Positions 1 to 12,865 of a stretch of 64,000 bases of DNA are shown in pieces. A model generated the notes under the pieces. The model was not told where the DNA came from. It saw only the letters and a list, made by a program, of their open reading frames with translations, and made no database searches. Source of the DNA: Helicoverpa zea (lineage: Eukaryota > Arthropoda > Insecta > Lepidoptera > Noctuidae); assembly GCF_022581195.2 (NCBI RefSeq), contig NC_061466.1, positions 11,842,001 through 11,906,000 of the forward strand. Direction: 5' to 3'. The translations under genes were made by a program, and so were the position numbers. Every line of letters begins with the position of its first letter. Positions within the stretch are counted from its first letter, which is position 1.

Positions 1-3000
1 AAGACACTCTGATAATACAAACTTAGGGTTCTTTGTCACTATCTCTTGTTTTCATACAACCGCACGACATTCGCAGTCCAATTTGAAATAATCCAACCCA
101 AGTTTCTCCTATCCCAAGATCTCTATTTCCCTATGACATTACCATAGATTACATTTTATTAAAGTGTAAATTATAAATACATTCATTCATACTAGGTGAT
201 AAAAGTGGTAACTCGTAATCCTAAACCCTACCAAATGCTTAATTGATCGACCAGTAGATATCTACCACAGCTACCACAAACCCCCATCAGAACTAGTGGA
301 GTTATTCATCCGTGTCATCGGCCGATGAGAACAGCCAGCTGGCTGTTACTCAGCATGGCATCGTAACATATGGCCGATTATACGCTGATGGTAATTGTAT
401 GGAATTTCATCAGTAGAAGGACGTTTCTGATGCGAAGGAGGGTTGTGTTAACAGCTGCTTGTTGAGGCAAATCCACGTGTTCGGAGGTTAAGAAGGACAG
501 ATAGTTGTGATGTTTTATCACATGAAAATGGGTGAGCCAAACTAGTGTGTATAAATGTACGTGCACATATTTTGTATGCGTAAGCTCGGGAGAACTCAGT
601 AGTGGCCGAGTACCTAGTCATCCAAAGACAAGGTGCATTTACACACACTGTATGCTGTATGCAAAGTCCAAAGTCCAAATCCAATATTTCCAATTTGTGA
701 CAAAATCATTAGTAAATTTTGAAGCAGTTACAAGACCTATAGAAAAAACATATAGGTACTATTTACACAAAATAAATCACTAACTGAAAGCTAAACTGTA
801 CCCAGTAAGTCATCATTAAGCAGTCTTACTGAATAGAAACGAAGCAATTAACTCAATTTAATTTATACAGCTAAGATAAACTACGATGCTGGAACTACGC
901 TCAAAGGCTGTGCTAATGAAATTCAGTATTAGTTTCACGTCGAAGAAAACGCGAATACACAGGTGCAAGGAACATTTTGTGTATCGAAAATGTCTGTAAT
1001 ATATACCTACTGTGTATGTACTGTGTCCAATATTAGGTTCAGTATGTGCAGTTAGTTCATGAATATATTTTTTTATGCTAGGTAGGTACAAGTTATGTTT
1101 AATTTCTGATATCTATACTTCATATTATTAAGCTGGCTGAAGAGTTTGCTTCTGTTTTGGTCTGGAGGCACTAATCTAAGGAATTCGGTACTGGTAAGAT
1201 TTGAAAAATTGTTTGAGTTAAGATAGTTAACTGAGGGAGACGACACGACGACACGACGGTTTATACATTTGTACTTATACATCATTATTAAAATATGAAT
1301 ATTCAATACGAGAATAATGATAGGAGTCAGAAAAAAAATACTCAGAAATTCATGAAATTGGCTATCTTTTCACCAACTGCAAAAGCCATAAAAAGTTAAA
1401 CAAAAACAATAAAATTCAAAGCATCTGTACAAACATTCTGGCACATTTTGTATGTAAATGTAAGCGGTTACCTGAAGACAGTTGTTTCTGAAATGTGACG
1501 TGCCTATATAGGATGGCACCTTCATGTCACGGAAATGCAGGTGGGCTAGATAATGTAAGTACTTTGGGCTGGAGTGACCATGAGGGCCAAACTCCACCAA
1601 AACGAAGTTTAGAAAAAATGGCAAAAAGTTATTTAAAAACCTGACCCTTCTTGCCAGTCGGGTAAAAAGTCAATGGTACCTAATCCGAAACGTTAAGTTG
1701 CACGTCTGGTTTCCGCTTTAGTTTTTACCAAAGGATACCTACCTAGAAGGGAAAGCTTGTTTTATTTTGACTTATTTACTTTTTACGATTACCTAAATAT
1801 GTGTACCTAACAACATAATGAAAAACTTCTCCGCATACATAAATATGATACACTTCTCGTCAAACAACTTTGCCACTCTGAAGTTAGTTACGAGGACTTC
1901 ACGATAGTCACTCACTCTGTTTACATAACAACGGGTTTAAATGTTTAACAAAGCGGTGCTGTCAGTGACATTTGCGGTAACAGCGACAAGTGACAAGTTA
2001 CAAGTGTCACAGTTGTTGCTTAGCACTGACATGTGTCAGTTAAGCTCTTGTTAGGAAGATTACGTAGAACCCTGTAAGCTAACTAATCAGGAGTTAAAAT
2101 TGAGGATTGTGGCTTAGAGAATTTTTAATTACTATTTGTTAAAACCTAGAGTTAGGGCTAGTTTGGGGATTGTTTAGGGGATAGGTCGGTATACATGTGT
2201 TTTTTTATGTGTGTAATTTCTTAAAAGGGAAATAGCCATTAAGTGTTTTTTAGGATTTCGGTATTTTCATTAGTTTTAAGGTTTTCTTCTATAACTTCTT
2301 CATTACGTTTTCTTTCATTGCATAGACGTACGCCATTTGTCAAATATCACACTTAAACTTACCGACATCCAATTCTACTTTTGTTTGAAGTAGGTTAATA
2401 AGTATTTACTTTAGCACGAACTACTAACGACCAATCAGAAGTTGTCGAAGCGTTTGACAGAAGATGAATCAGCCTTTTCAACGCAGTTGAGTAATTACGG
2501 CATATCGTGTGTCTGCTTCTGCCGTCCTAGTTTTTACTATCGATTGTGGTATTTCTATAGTTTATAGGTTCATAAAGATTGAGGATACAATAATAATTGT
2601 GATACTTCGTATTGATATTTTTTTTATTCTGCAAAATTTTACAAGATGTTTACCTATTTATTCTTTAATGCACACTTAACATAAATATATCAAAGAATCA
2701 AGACATTTATGTACAACGGCGAGCTTACCAAAATTGGGTTCTCTCACAGCCAACCATTTAACATTAATTTTAATTTAGTTTTAACATTTAATAAAATTAA
2801 TTCTATGTTCAATTATGTTATCAGTTTTATTCTCTTTGTGTATCTATTTTTTCTTTGTGCTGAATAAATATTAAATCTATCTACAAGGTTGCCAAATGAT
2901 GAGTGCAGTACTCTTTTGCCTACCCATCCATGGTTAAAGGCTCGCTTCCATGTTAAATGCTAATTTGGACAAGAACATTCAAGAATTGAACAAAGAGCTC

Positions 3001-3530
3001 TAGAAACGAGCCTGTCTACAACTGAAAGGATCACGGAGTAAGGAAAAATGAGCGGAGATGCCATAATGCAGGTAAATCAGGCGACTTCTTATAGGTCAAA
3101 TGCGGTGGCCATGAACAAAACGATTCTTTACGATTGAACTAACGAGGCGTTCGGGCTATTTGAGACATCAGTTAACGATTTTAGTTATTACAAAAAATGG
3201 TCGGTCCAATCGCATTCCTCGTACACCTGCACTTTGGCGCTCTACTTTCTTAGAAGATTTTCCGTTATGGCACCTCCGCTAGTCATTTCGTTCTCCATGA
3301 CTCCTGTCTCCAATTGAAAGCATAGACACTCAGAGGGGAATGCAAACTCTTTGGTAGATTATTCATGTAATAGATTATTATTCAGCGATCCCAACTGAAT
3401 CTATTATGTTCCGACAAGATGGTGTACTGTGGGAGGTTTTGTTAGCAATCAGTTTTATGTATTAGCGATGTTCTTTAGTTAGTTTCTGGTTATCTTATCT
3501 GTCTAAACTGATAGTTGAGTTTTCTATATG
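1..3530. other. AT-rich non-coding stretch
   Basis: No exon, RNA gene or complete mobile element could be supported here. All open frames are shorter than 90 codons and look like chance. If the signal-peptide exon at 22946-23015 is real, this stretch lies within the downstream part of that minus-strand gene, probably an intron. A run of short direct repeats (gtgacaagtgacaagttacaag) lies near 1980-2005. Confidence 0.4.
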
Positions 3531-3532
3531 TA

Positions 3533-3926
3533 CAAGGTGTTGATTTGCATTTGTGCCATACTTCAGGAGGAGGACATAAAATACGTAAATAATCGATTGG
3601 AATTACAGAAGACGGGAAATAGCTAATATGCACTGCTTTTTTTGTCATTGTAATGTCGTAGTATTTCAGAAGTAACCCAATTTTATGAATGAAATTTATG
3701 AACAATCGTTGCGTATGCTTTGTATTTGCGTTTGTGTGGGGGCGCAGCACGGTTTTAAGGCCAGTAACACACGCGCCAAGTTTAAATACGGCTAGATGAC
3801 ATTGACGGAATTCCGAAAAAAAACTAAAAAATAAAAATTACCTACAGATTTTTTTGTTGATTTGGGTCGAGAATCATTAGCATAATCACGTCCTTGACTA
3901 TGGCACGGATGCAAATCAACAGCTTG
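3533..3926. mobile_element. MITE with about 28-bp terminal inverted repeats, TA target duplication
   Basis: The left end (CAAGGTGTTGATTTGCATTT) and the reverse complement of the right end (CAAGCTGTTGATTTGCATCC) match with a few substitutions, and both ends are bordered by TA. A second copy in the opposite orientation lies at 16878-17260. The two copies share a minus/plus open frame of about 70 codons, which explains two lookalike ORFs. I read that as shared repeat sequence, not a gene. TA duplication suggests mobilisation by a Tc1/mariner-type transposase. Confidence 0.7.
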
Positions 3927-4023
3927 TATACTTATGTAGGTACGATTAAAATTGTAGCCGAGTTTTTCTATAAAAAGGCTAAGTTAAGCTCTTAAAAAAA
4001 AATCTAAATAATCTAATAATCTC

Positions 4024-4108
4024 AGGGTGCGTCTACACGGTGCATGTAGTTGGAGCACGTTAACATGTGCCTCAACATACGCAAGCTTGCATCGTGTAGA
4101 TACACCCT
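4024..4108. mobile_element. Short palindromic MITE
   Basis: An 85-bp element whose ends read AGGGTGCGTCTACACGGTGC on the left and, reverse complemented, AGGGTGTATCTACACGATGC on the right. The whole element can fold into one hairpin. No coding capacity. Confidence 0.55.
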
Positions 4109-5377
4109 AAGTAGCACAACAACAAAAAAACATAGACCTTTTTCAGTACTCATTACATGAGTGTGGATTAATAACTCAACATAAATAATACTTAACTCTA
4201 TTCACACGTAGACTTGCTCTCGGCTTACACGCCTTTTATTCATACATACATTATAATCAACACAGTCAAACCACTATTCATGTCACTCATGTGCTTCACA
4301 AAACCTAATTTTTATTTTTGTTTCACTTTTTTATTAGGTATTAGTATAATGCTTTATCACTCTTCGTTACCATCCTGCTTGCCATGTAATAAATGTATTG
4401 TATAAACTGAATGCTAGCACCGGGGAGAGGCCTGTGACCTGTAATACAAGTATTAACATACCTACCATAGGCACCAGTCTCTCACAATGTTACGTTCATA
4501 TCCATACTGTAAGCAACTGTGTTTAGTTTTTAAGGTAACTTTGTGAAGAGAAAATAAAAAGTTATAAATGTACCTAACCACAACACAACGATATTTATAC
4601 ATTTACTGGGCATATAATGTCATTTTCTTTCACAAATCTTAATGGATCATTTCCAACGTTATCACGTTTTGCTATTAATATTTTACTACTAACAGAAAAC
4701 CTACCATCACGATAGACATAGCTAAGTATCTATCTACAGGCTACCCACCCCCAATCGTCCGTCAATCATCCCCCAGTAATGCGCAGCTTAAGTTATCTGT
4801 CACGGGCCAGCCCACTTACAACGTTATGAGTCCTAAGAGGTATTATATCACGGAGTAACTAATTATCGCCCCAATATCCGACTAAGTTGCGATAACTTAA
4901 AAGGTGCTTAAATGTAAGTGCTTCATAAGTTGTTGATAACTTTGTATTAATTGAATTACCTATATTGCAAGAAAATAATGACAAAAAATTCAGTAGATTT
5001 TTTTACCTATATGATAGAGACACTTTTATTAACTAAGTGGCAGTCCACGTCTTATATATTTTTATTCTAGACTTGCAGTCTGAAATGACTGTTTCTTCAT
5101 TATTATTTCAATTTTTAAATTGAAAACTCGGGAAAAAATATCTAAAATGACGACCGTTTGTGACAGTCTATGAGACTTCGGAAATAGATATAGTGCAACT
5201 GTGACATTTATATTATGCACTAATTAACATCTACTGCGTATTTGGCTAGTTTCCCTTTAGATTGGCAATCATAACCGTCTGTGAGCATTATTTTTAGATA
5301 AAATGTACTTACAATTTCTATTTACTACATAAATTCACACACAACATAACAGTGGAATATCACACTTTACAATAATA
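4109..5377. other. AT-rich non-coding stretch
   Basis: Nothing recognisable: no splice-bounded exon, no long ORF, no clear terminal repeats. Confidence 0.35.
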
Positions 5378-5530
5378 CCGTGTGATGATGATGATGGTGA
5401 TGGCGTCTAAGGCCGATTTCGGCCATGTTCTCATTTAAGGAGATCAGCCAGCTAGCTGCGCAGGACATATTATAGTGCACGAGCATTTGCGCAGACACAG
5501 GTACACTCCACCGTAAAGGCGAACGTTTGT
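5378..5530. repeat. Fragment of a tRNA-derived SINE with GAT-repeat tail
   Basis: Carries GATGATGATGATGG followed by a body (ttctcatttaaggagatcag, then acatattatagtgcacgag) that also occurs at about 29750-29830. That second copy continues into a region with tRNA-like boxes on the minus strand. This copy therefore looks like the 3' part of the same SINE, truncated at its 5' end. Confidence 0.5.
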
Positions 5531-5699
5531 GAGTGTGAAAATAATACAAACTTGACCGTGGCTTGACGCTTATTTTTTGTCCGTTTGCGGAAAGCGAATC
5601 AGGAATTAGGAAGCATGTGAAACCGCTGGGAGAAGCTAGTTATTCTAATTTATTTTGTAAAGTATATGAGTGGGTAGGTATGTATGCATAAATATCTCA

Positions 5700-5880
5700 A
5701 GCTAGCCGATTTCCCGCGGTTTCACTCGCGTCCTGTGGGACCTACTGCGCGTACCGGGATAAAATATGGCCTATGTTACTCGGAAATAGTGTAGCTGTTC
5801 AATAGTGAAAGATTTTTTAAAATAGATTCAGTAGTTTCGGAGCCTTAGGGTAAAGACAAAATATATGCTTCCTTTTTATT
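5700..5880 (-). repeat. Lep1/Helitron-like interspersed repeat, diverged
   Basis: On the minus strand it contains the family hallmarks: a variant of 'tatcccggtac' and an end reading cgcgggaaatcggct. The 'cccgcggtttcactcgcgtcc' block on the plus strand is the same one seen at about 34605 and 35275. Confidence 0.45.
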
Positions 5881-5889
5881 ATATTTTTA

Positions 5890-7300
5890 TACCTAGATTA
5901 GAACACATCTGAAATATGTCTAAAACTAATTAGAAACGCGAATAAAGTGATAAAGAAAGCACGCCACTAAGCTATTACAGTGGAACAAATTAATCACCGA
6001 TTATTACAGGGTTGGCACGTAATGTCTTGTCCATCCATCACCCTCGCTATTCATTATCGCCAACCCTAACAGGTTCGTCTAAAAGAGCGCCTTGAGGTGG
6101 ATCGAGATGGGTCATTGACGGTACGATACGATACGGTATTTTTACAGAATAGGCAAAATTAAACCTTAAAATAATTGTAGTAAAGTTTAAAATTCAGTGC
6201 CTATATTTTGAACGGGCAGTAGGTTTTTCTTTCAGTACTGAAAACTGCGAACATTGAAATTATATCTGTGTTACCATACAATTAAATTGTATTTTTATTC
6301 ATAGACTCAAAATATCGTGCCGTGCCGACAATGGGCACAGAGTCTGGACAAAGTTGATGTTGATACGATGGCGTTTGAGTACTTTTTTAATAATTCTAAG
6401 ATCACTTTAATTAAGCTCTTTTTGAACACCTGATTTAAAGCAACAGCTTAATTATTCTTCAGAGTACAAAGTATTAATTCAATATTTCCTCAAACATAAA
6501 AACAAACGATAGTAGGTATTATGAAAACAGTTTAATAACTACTTAATGAAGACTCATTAACATGCAAGTGGGTCGCTTACCTATGCATGCATGAATGAAT
6601 TTATGAAATGAAACTCTGAGACACAGATAGGCGAAGTAAATTGGGTTTTGTACTAGCTATGAATATGTATAAGATTTCACTAATTGGTGGTGACATCGTG
6701 AAGTTTATTGGCTGATTCTATTCATTTAGGCGAGAAGATAAACGAGCAAACGCTTATTCCTTCTCTGAATGAGAAGAGTAGTTTTTTGCTTCGACTAGAC
6801 CTGTCCGTTCGTCTCATCATCGTCATATTTTCTTTGTTCCACTGCAGGGCTGCGGCCTCTTTTCTCGTCGATTTTACTAATTACTTTATTTAATTTTGAT
6901 TAAGTTTTTAAATAAACTTTTTAAAATATTTCATCTTTAAGGAGAGAAACCAGGTAGGTATGCATTTCCAAGATGGTATGTGCATTATCATTTTACCTCA
7001 TAACCTTGCAAATCTTTTAATACGAAGAGGCTTGCAGAAAATTGAAAAATTCCATGTCACCTATAAAGAAAATTGGTACCACACTTCAACAATGAAAAAG
7101 TATGGTAACACGAATTCTTTACCGAAATTCTGAAGCTGTAACATCCAGTGAAACTTGTTCCGAGTTCCCGCGCAAGTTATATGATTAATGACAATCGGAG
7201 AGCGATGAAAGTATCAAAAATACATCAGTTTCTTGCTTTATGAAGAATGCTGATATTGCTTTGCAACGTCTTATAAATTATTAAAGTTGGAACTGTAATT
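5890..7300. other. AT-rich non-coding stretch
   Basis: No supported feature. A 61-codon open frame at 6708-6893 lacks any recognisable domain and I do not call it. Confidence 0.35.
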
Positions 7301-7315
7301 TTCGAAAATATGTAA

Positions 7316-7480
7316 AGCTAGCTTGTGCAAGAGGTTTCACCCGCTTCCTAAGGGGTCTTACACAGGTGAAAAATAGCCTATACGTTATTCTGATTAGGAG
7401 CTAATTACAGCAAAGTTTCATCAAAATCCGTTTTCGGTTCCGGTTTACGGGTGACGGCAAACATACACACAGACATTCAC
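7316..7480 (+). repeat. Lep1/Helitron-like repeat copy
   Basis: Begins aagctagcttgtgcaagagg and continues through 'ttcacccgcttcc' and 'aaaatagcctatacgtt' to 'tttcatcaaaatccg...'. This is the layout shared by other 150-200 bp copies in the window. It is diverged and without boundaries I can fix exactly. Confidence 0.4.
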
Positions 7481-7500
7481 GAGCTTCATACTTTTATACA

Positions 7501-7750
7501 ATCTATCTATACATATAATAAATCTGTAAAAAAACTGTGTCTGTACATTGAATATATTAAAAAAATAATAATTGGGTGGGGTTTAGAAACAGTAATGGAG
7601 CACAAATCCAAAAAAAAAAATTCTGTCTGTATGTCTGTATGTCTGTATGTCTGTTTGTTTGTACACGCTAATCTTCGGAACTACTGGACGGATTTCAATG
7701 ATTTTTTCTTTGTTGTATCAGTATTAAGCCTGGTCAACATATAGGCTATA
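7501..7750 (+). repeat. Helitron-like repeat with TCTGTATG microsatellite
   Basis: Starts at 'atctatctatacatataataaatctgtaaa' and carries a (TCTGTATG)n run at about 7622-7655. It then has 'tacacgctaatcttcggaac' and 'ctactggacggatttcaatg', typical of the lepidopteran repeats that end in tagct. The 97-codon open frame spanning it is repeat-derived. Confidence 0.5.
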
Positions 7751-7764
7751 ATGTATCTTCGAAA

Positions 7765-8255
7765 CTTGAAGACCTGATGCAGAACACCAACAGACCAACA
7801 AAACTATAAGAGATACAAAAATGATGCCATGGCAAAAATTGTTTCATGTGATGAGCATTTTCAGCTGAGATAATAAATTTTAAGATCTGGAACACCTGAT
7901 GTGGAACCCCAAGAGCCCAGCTTCTCTGTACCATATACAGGTATGACGTTTTAGCAAAAGTTGTTCAATTTGATAAGCACTTTCTATTGACTTATACAAA
8001 TTGAAGATCTAAATCACCTGATGTGGAACTCCAGGGGCCCAGCCAGACTATTGCATATAGAGGTATGACGTTTTAGCAAAAGTTATTCAATCTGATAAGC
8101 ACTCTCTAAAACACCTGATGTGGAACTCCAGGAGCCCAGCTAGACTATAGCATATGAAGACATGACGTTTTAGCAAAAGTGGTTCAATCTGATAAGCACT
8201 CTCTATTGACGTATAAACATCGAAGATCTGGAACACCTGATGTGGAACTTCAAGA
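7765..8255 (+). repeat. Tandem repeat, about four copies of a roughly 110-150 bp unit
   Basis: The block 'acacctgatgtggaactcca', then 'gagcccagc', 'catat..aggtatgacgtttt', 'agcaaaagttgttcaat' and 'tgataagcactctct' recurs about four times between 7765 and 8255. Units vary in length because one lacks the 'attgacttatacaaattgaagatct' section. The first copy is the most diverged. It follows directly on the Helitron-like repeat at 7501-7750. Confidence 0.75.
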
Positions 8256-8329
8256 GCAATACTGCACTTGAAATGTATAGAAATGAATGTGTTAAGTCAC
8301 TGCTTAGTACAAATTTTACATATTTAGAC

Positions 8330-9060
8330 GTGGTGTCACGAGCCCCCACTCTCCGACTTTGTTGCGTTATATCTCATTATTATTTTGTATGTCTCTTCCA
8401 TACCTCGGGCCTACAGAGTTCCGAATTTTTGGGAGGCAAACGTGGGGCCGAAGCCAACACGCTGAAGCCCTTTTGAGACAACTTTAATTAAATGGTGACA
8501 CAAAACCGACGATTATCCCTTTATACACTATAGAAATGAACCCAAGGACAATCCCCGGTGGACGTCGTTAAAAAAAGACAATCCCCGGTTCTGTGCTAAA
8601 CTATTGCTAACTATGGAGGAAACTACTTGGGCTATTGTGGTGATGGGATGTTAGTGGATGACAATGTATTAGGTACATGTAAAAATGGCAGGTGGAGACT
8701 CGCCACCTCACTTACTGGGCCCCCGGGAACCAGTCACTGAATAGCAACAAGAGGGCACAGGGACATGAGCGGCTGAAGGGTGAGGATACCTCGGCGGACT
8801 TTAAACACAGATTACGCGCTCCCTGTGCTTACCATGAGGCACCCACCCTCCGAGCAGGGCTACTAATAGTGCTCTAGCGACTTCACTCTGGACGGCCAAG
8901 CCAAGCCAGAGGCGTGAGACCTACCCCCGTCATGGTTCACTCCGACCGGCCGGAGATGGGGGCAGTATACTCTCCCTGGAGAACTCAGTACATTAGCCCC
9001 GCGGGGTCGCTACTCCCCGTCATCAGCCTCAGATGTCCTGCGGTGCCTATATCTCATTAT
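8330..9060. repeat. GC-richer repeat, probably non-LTR element remnants
   Basis: This stretch is GC-richer than its surroundings and has many short open frames. A 'ccaaggacaatccccggt' motif is partly duplicated at about 8540 and 8576, separated by an oligo-A run (gttaaaaaaaga). The composition and oligo-A suggest fragments of LINE 3' regions, but I recognise no reverse transcriptase residues. The class is inference. Confidence 0.35.
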
Positions 9061-9105
9061 TATTGTCGTTATTATCTCAAGAGCCTTTGTCCCATGCAAT
9101 TATGT

Positions 9106-9424
9106 TAGGGTCGACTTCCAGTCACTATGCAACTGAGTACCAGTGTTTTACAAGGAGCGACTGCCTATCTGACCTCCACAACCCGGTTACCCGCTCAACC
9201 CAACACCCCTTGGTAAGACTTACTGGCTTCTGACTATCCATAACGACTGCCAACTACAGTTTAACATCCCCTCCAAATAACGGTCATTGGTATCCAAAAT
9301 ATACGTAGAAAGTACGAATACGAACTTAGAAAAGTTGCATTGGCAGGCACTTGCCAGACCTGGAATCAAAGACGCACGCTCATATTTGAGAGATTGGTTC
9401 TCTACCCACTAAACCACCACGACT
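9106..9424 (-). mobile_element. tRNA-derived SINE, diverged copy
   Basis: Reads as the reverse complement of the SINE at 23931-24312 with many substitutions and small deletions. The minus strand starts agtcgtggtggtttagtggg (box A region), a degenerate box B follows, and the body includes 'actggtactcagttg' and 'ggaagtcgacccta'. It is older than the other copies judging by its divergence. Confidence 0.65.
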
Positions 9425-9429
9425 TCCAC

Positions 9430-11885
9430 TAAGTCACCACGACGACTTTGTCATCTATTTAATGTTTTTTTACGTAATAATACGTGTAATATTTTTGCCA
9501 CACACAACTTAAATGCGGACTAATTAGAATCACTACTTTTATCCCTATGGTCACGTCTATTGCGGTTCAGTTCTCAGCGTTTTGTTTAGTCTGCTGTGCT
9601 TTTGGCGTTAAAGTACAAAAATTAAATATATGGAACGTTTCTAATGGTTATGCGTATTCCGTTGTTTTCAAGGTAACGGGCCCTTAAAATTCAATATCAG
9701 ACAATTCAGATCTTTGATTTTGCTGACCCCGTAGTCGCTGGCATAAGGGACAGGATCCGCGTACGAAGTCGCGGGCAGAAGCTAGTAGTAAATAACTGAC
9801 GAACTTAGTAAACTTATATACACTATTGCTTGTATTTTACGTTAAACAAAAATATTAACAAGAAAAACAAAATACATGTAAACAGATAAACCCACTCAGC
9901 TGTTACGTATAACGAGCTGCCCACTGTCCCCAGTCAGGCGTGCGTTATTAGATTTATTCATTGATAACCCTCCGCGGTAATTACTGAATCGACGGCTATT
10001 GAACAACAATGCCATTAGGACCCAACTCTCTAGAGGTAATTAATGTAGGTAGTTGTTTCACGTGGTTTCTCCCAGTTTTGAAAGAAAATTCTGTAAGACC
10101 TAGGATAAAGAATAGGTACTTACCCGTTTCATTTTAGAATGTATTCAGAAATCGTCAAGTAGATTTATCAAAGCAAAAGTTTATAAGAATATAGGTAATG
10201 AGGGGTATGTATGTTTGTTACTCTTTCAAGCAGAACCTATTGGATGGATTTCGAAATTTAGTATTAATATGTAGCTTGTGTACCAGAAAAACATAAGAAA
10301 ATATCGGATAAAAATTCTGTCTTTTCTCAATTTTGATATTTCAAATTTGTCCCGGATAATATTTCATCGAAATGGGTTATGATGTTTGTCTAATCTGTAA
10401 AATGGGCAAACTTTAATATCTACAATATTCAGTAAGTGTAGGATTTATTGATAACCCGAGCCTCCGGTAATGACTTTATTGGTCACTTCAGAACAATAGC
10501 GAGTCCCGAGTCACATTTAATTATGTACGTTCTTCATTAAGTGGAGTCTAGATTTAGTACAATTGTTGTTTTAGGACTTGAATGTACAGTGAGGATTGTA
10601 AGGCACTATATGAGTGTTTTAATTGCGGAGGGACTGCTTTTGTTCTTAAAATGAATGTAATTAATATTTAGAACAACGACTAGGATTCTTTGTGAATATG
10701 TCCGTACCAAAACTGAGACTAAATAACTATTTTACACAAATTTCTCACTAGTTTCCGTATAAATCTAAGCGGTAATTTCAAGATTAGCACGTTAAACAAA
10801 AGAACAAAGAACAAACTACAGCCTTATAATATCAGATAGTATTTTTATTTGCTATTTAGATAATCTGTAAATACAACGATGGTTGAAAACACAAAAACAC
10901 GAATGAAAAGTTACATTAGCAAAAAATATTGTATTTTTCATGAAAAATAAAACAATCCCAGTAACAGCATAAAGTGCAAACATAGTTTATTTCCTTTTGT
11001 CTTAGTAAACGTATTTGATTTTAACTTTACCGAGCGTAATACTTATCTGCAATTTTAAAATAAGCTTTAACTTTACGGGCTTAGAGTATATTTTTATCTT
11101 TTTCTTTCACAGTTAAGTTACTGTTTCATAAGTTTTTTCTAGTAAATGTAAAGCTGATCATATGTAGAGGATATATTTTCCAAGAATGAGTAAGGATGTC
11201 TTGCCTCACTGCATTTTTGATATCTCTAATTAAACGATTGAGATAGTTTAAAAGACATTAAAACACAATTATTTCTGATTAAACCTTCAGGAAAAATGTA
11301 TCAACTCAGGTATTTTGAAAGCTTTCATTCAAATAAAATTCGGTTAATCAAAGTTTTACGCGACAAATTCAAATTGTATCACCAAAATCTGTTCAAAAAT
11401 CAACCGATACCAGTGTTCCACATGTACATATTTACGTCAAAAAACATTTCTGTTTGAGCTGTCGAAACGAAAATATATCTGATTCGACTCAGTATTGAAA
11501 TGTGAACAATAAAATGTAAAATATTGCTCACGGCTATGTGTTACAAAAATAGTTTTATACGTGAATCTGTGTTGTCTATGGATCTTTATAACGGTCTCGC
11601 ATAGTCCCACAGGTTGATGTTAAAAAAAATATTTTATAGATACTTAATTTCGCTCTCCTACTATTTAACCTTTTTAATTAGTAAAATCTGCCAAGAGTTT
11701 TATTATTTTATTATTGACGGATACAAATGTTTCAACTACTCTACTCGCATTAGCAAACCATAAATTACGTGCGAATATTTCAAGGCTAGTTCATTCCCAA
11801 CCTACTCCCTAGTAAATAGAAAGTTGGTAAATGTGGTGATAAAAGGTAAATAGGTACTGATTACCAAAACAAAAAATTATATGGT
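9430..11885. other. AT-rich non-coding stretch
   Basis: No exon or mobile element with definable ends. A faint Lep1-type block (aggatccgcgtacgaagtcg, ending cagaagctagta) lies at about 9750-9790. Confidence 0.35.
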
Positions 11886-11888
11886 CCT

Positions 11889-12071
11889 AAGACCTATATA
11901 ATATGCTGCGGGTTGTTCGAAAGAGATACCGCGGCCCTGGTATACAAAAGGCCTATGACGGAACACGACGGTTTTTAGTCAGTAAGAGTCTGACACTCCC
12001 TGCTAACCCACAGCGGGAGGGTTCATTTGATGATTTTTGAAGTCGTTAAAAAAAAAAGACCTATATAATAT
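11889..12071 (+). mobile_element. Short polyA retroposon (SINE-like), copy 1
   Basis: The body runs from gctgcgggttgttcgaaaga to an oligo-A tail (about 10 A). It is flanked on both sides by the 16-bp direct repeat AAGACCTATATAATAT (11889-11904 and 12056-12071), a clean target-site duplication. A second copy with the same 5' end lies at 26277-26438. The shared 5' end in two independent insertions argues for a real short retroposon family, not random LINE truncation. Confidence 0.8.
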
Positions 12072-12344
12072 ACGAAAAGAGCGAAAAAGGAAAATATGTA
12101 TTATGTGTAACTTCTAGTCAGGTTCACGCGATATTCTCAGAATAAGGATAAGCTCATAAGCAAGGTCTAGGTTAAGATAATAAAATCCATAGGTGTATAT
12201 TCTACGTCTATGTTCTCCATGTGAGAGGAGGCCTGTGCCCAGCAGTGGGACGATAAAAAGGCTGTAACAGTACAGTACAGTACGTCGATTCTATAAAATC
12301 TCACAACTCACTTCGACATCACTCTCACTTCGCATTCGTTCTAA

Positions 12345-12664
12345 AGGTAGAATTCCCTGGACGCGACAATAGTCAACCTATGAAAATGTATGGCACCGTT
12401 GCCGAGGCCCGTAACAGTCGCGCGCGGCCGACGAATTTCGTAAGCTGCTCGCGGCATTGTCAACTATTTAATTCTGGTTTTACTAAAATTCTATAGATGT
12501 TATTAAGCGCTAGACCATGTTGAGAAACGTACGGCCGCGAGCGGCTCACGAAATTCGTCGGCCGCGCGCGACTGTCGCGGCCCTCGGCTGCGGTGCCATA
12601 CATTTTCATAGGTTAACTATTGTCGCGTGCGGCTGCGACAATCGCGACCCACGAAATTCTACCT
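12345..12664. mobile_element. Palindromic MITE with TAA target duplication (PIF/Harbinger-like)
   Basis: The ends read AGGTAGAATT...AATTCTACCT and are bordered by TAA at 12342-12344 and 12665-12667. The arms are long inverted repeats (for example cctatgaaaatgtatggcac on the left against gtgccatacattttcatagg on the right). They also carry GC-rich blocks (gcgcgcggccgacgaattt) in both orientations. A 3-bp TWA-type duplication is the habit of PIF/Harbinger elements. No transposase is present. Confidence 0.75.
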
Positions 12665-12818
12665 TAAAGTTTCGTGATTGACATTGTCAAACTACACTAG
12701 CGCTACTCTTTCGAGCGTGTTGACAAGTTGAACTAAATTAAATTCGAGATTTTGGCAGATCTGTCAAAATCTGTCTATCTATAGGGGAGGTAGGGGAGAG
12801 ATGGGCAGTTGGGAGACA

Positions 12819-12865
12819 TGATCAAATCAGAATAAAAGGGGGGTCCTTTTATTCTGATTTGATCA
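12819..12865. repeat. Perfect 21-bp hairpin near a transposon end
   Basis: The left stem 12819-12839 (tgatcaaatcagaataaaag plus g) and right stem 12845-12865 are exact inverted repeats separated by 5 bases (GGGGT). It lies about 35 bp inside the left terminus of the element at 12784-15323. Confidence 0.85.

Noticed and set aside
3490..3750. 86-codon minus ORF with a lookalike at 17048-17284
   Set aside because: The similarity comes from two copies of one MITE, not from a gene family.
7451..7744. 97-codon plus ORF
   Set aside because: Built from a TCTGTATG microsatellite and Helitron-like repeat.
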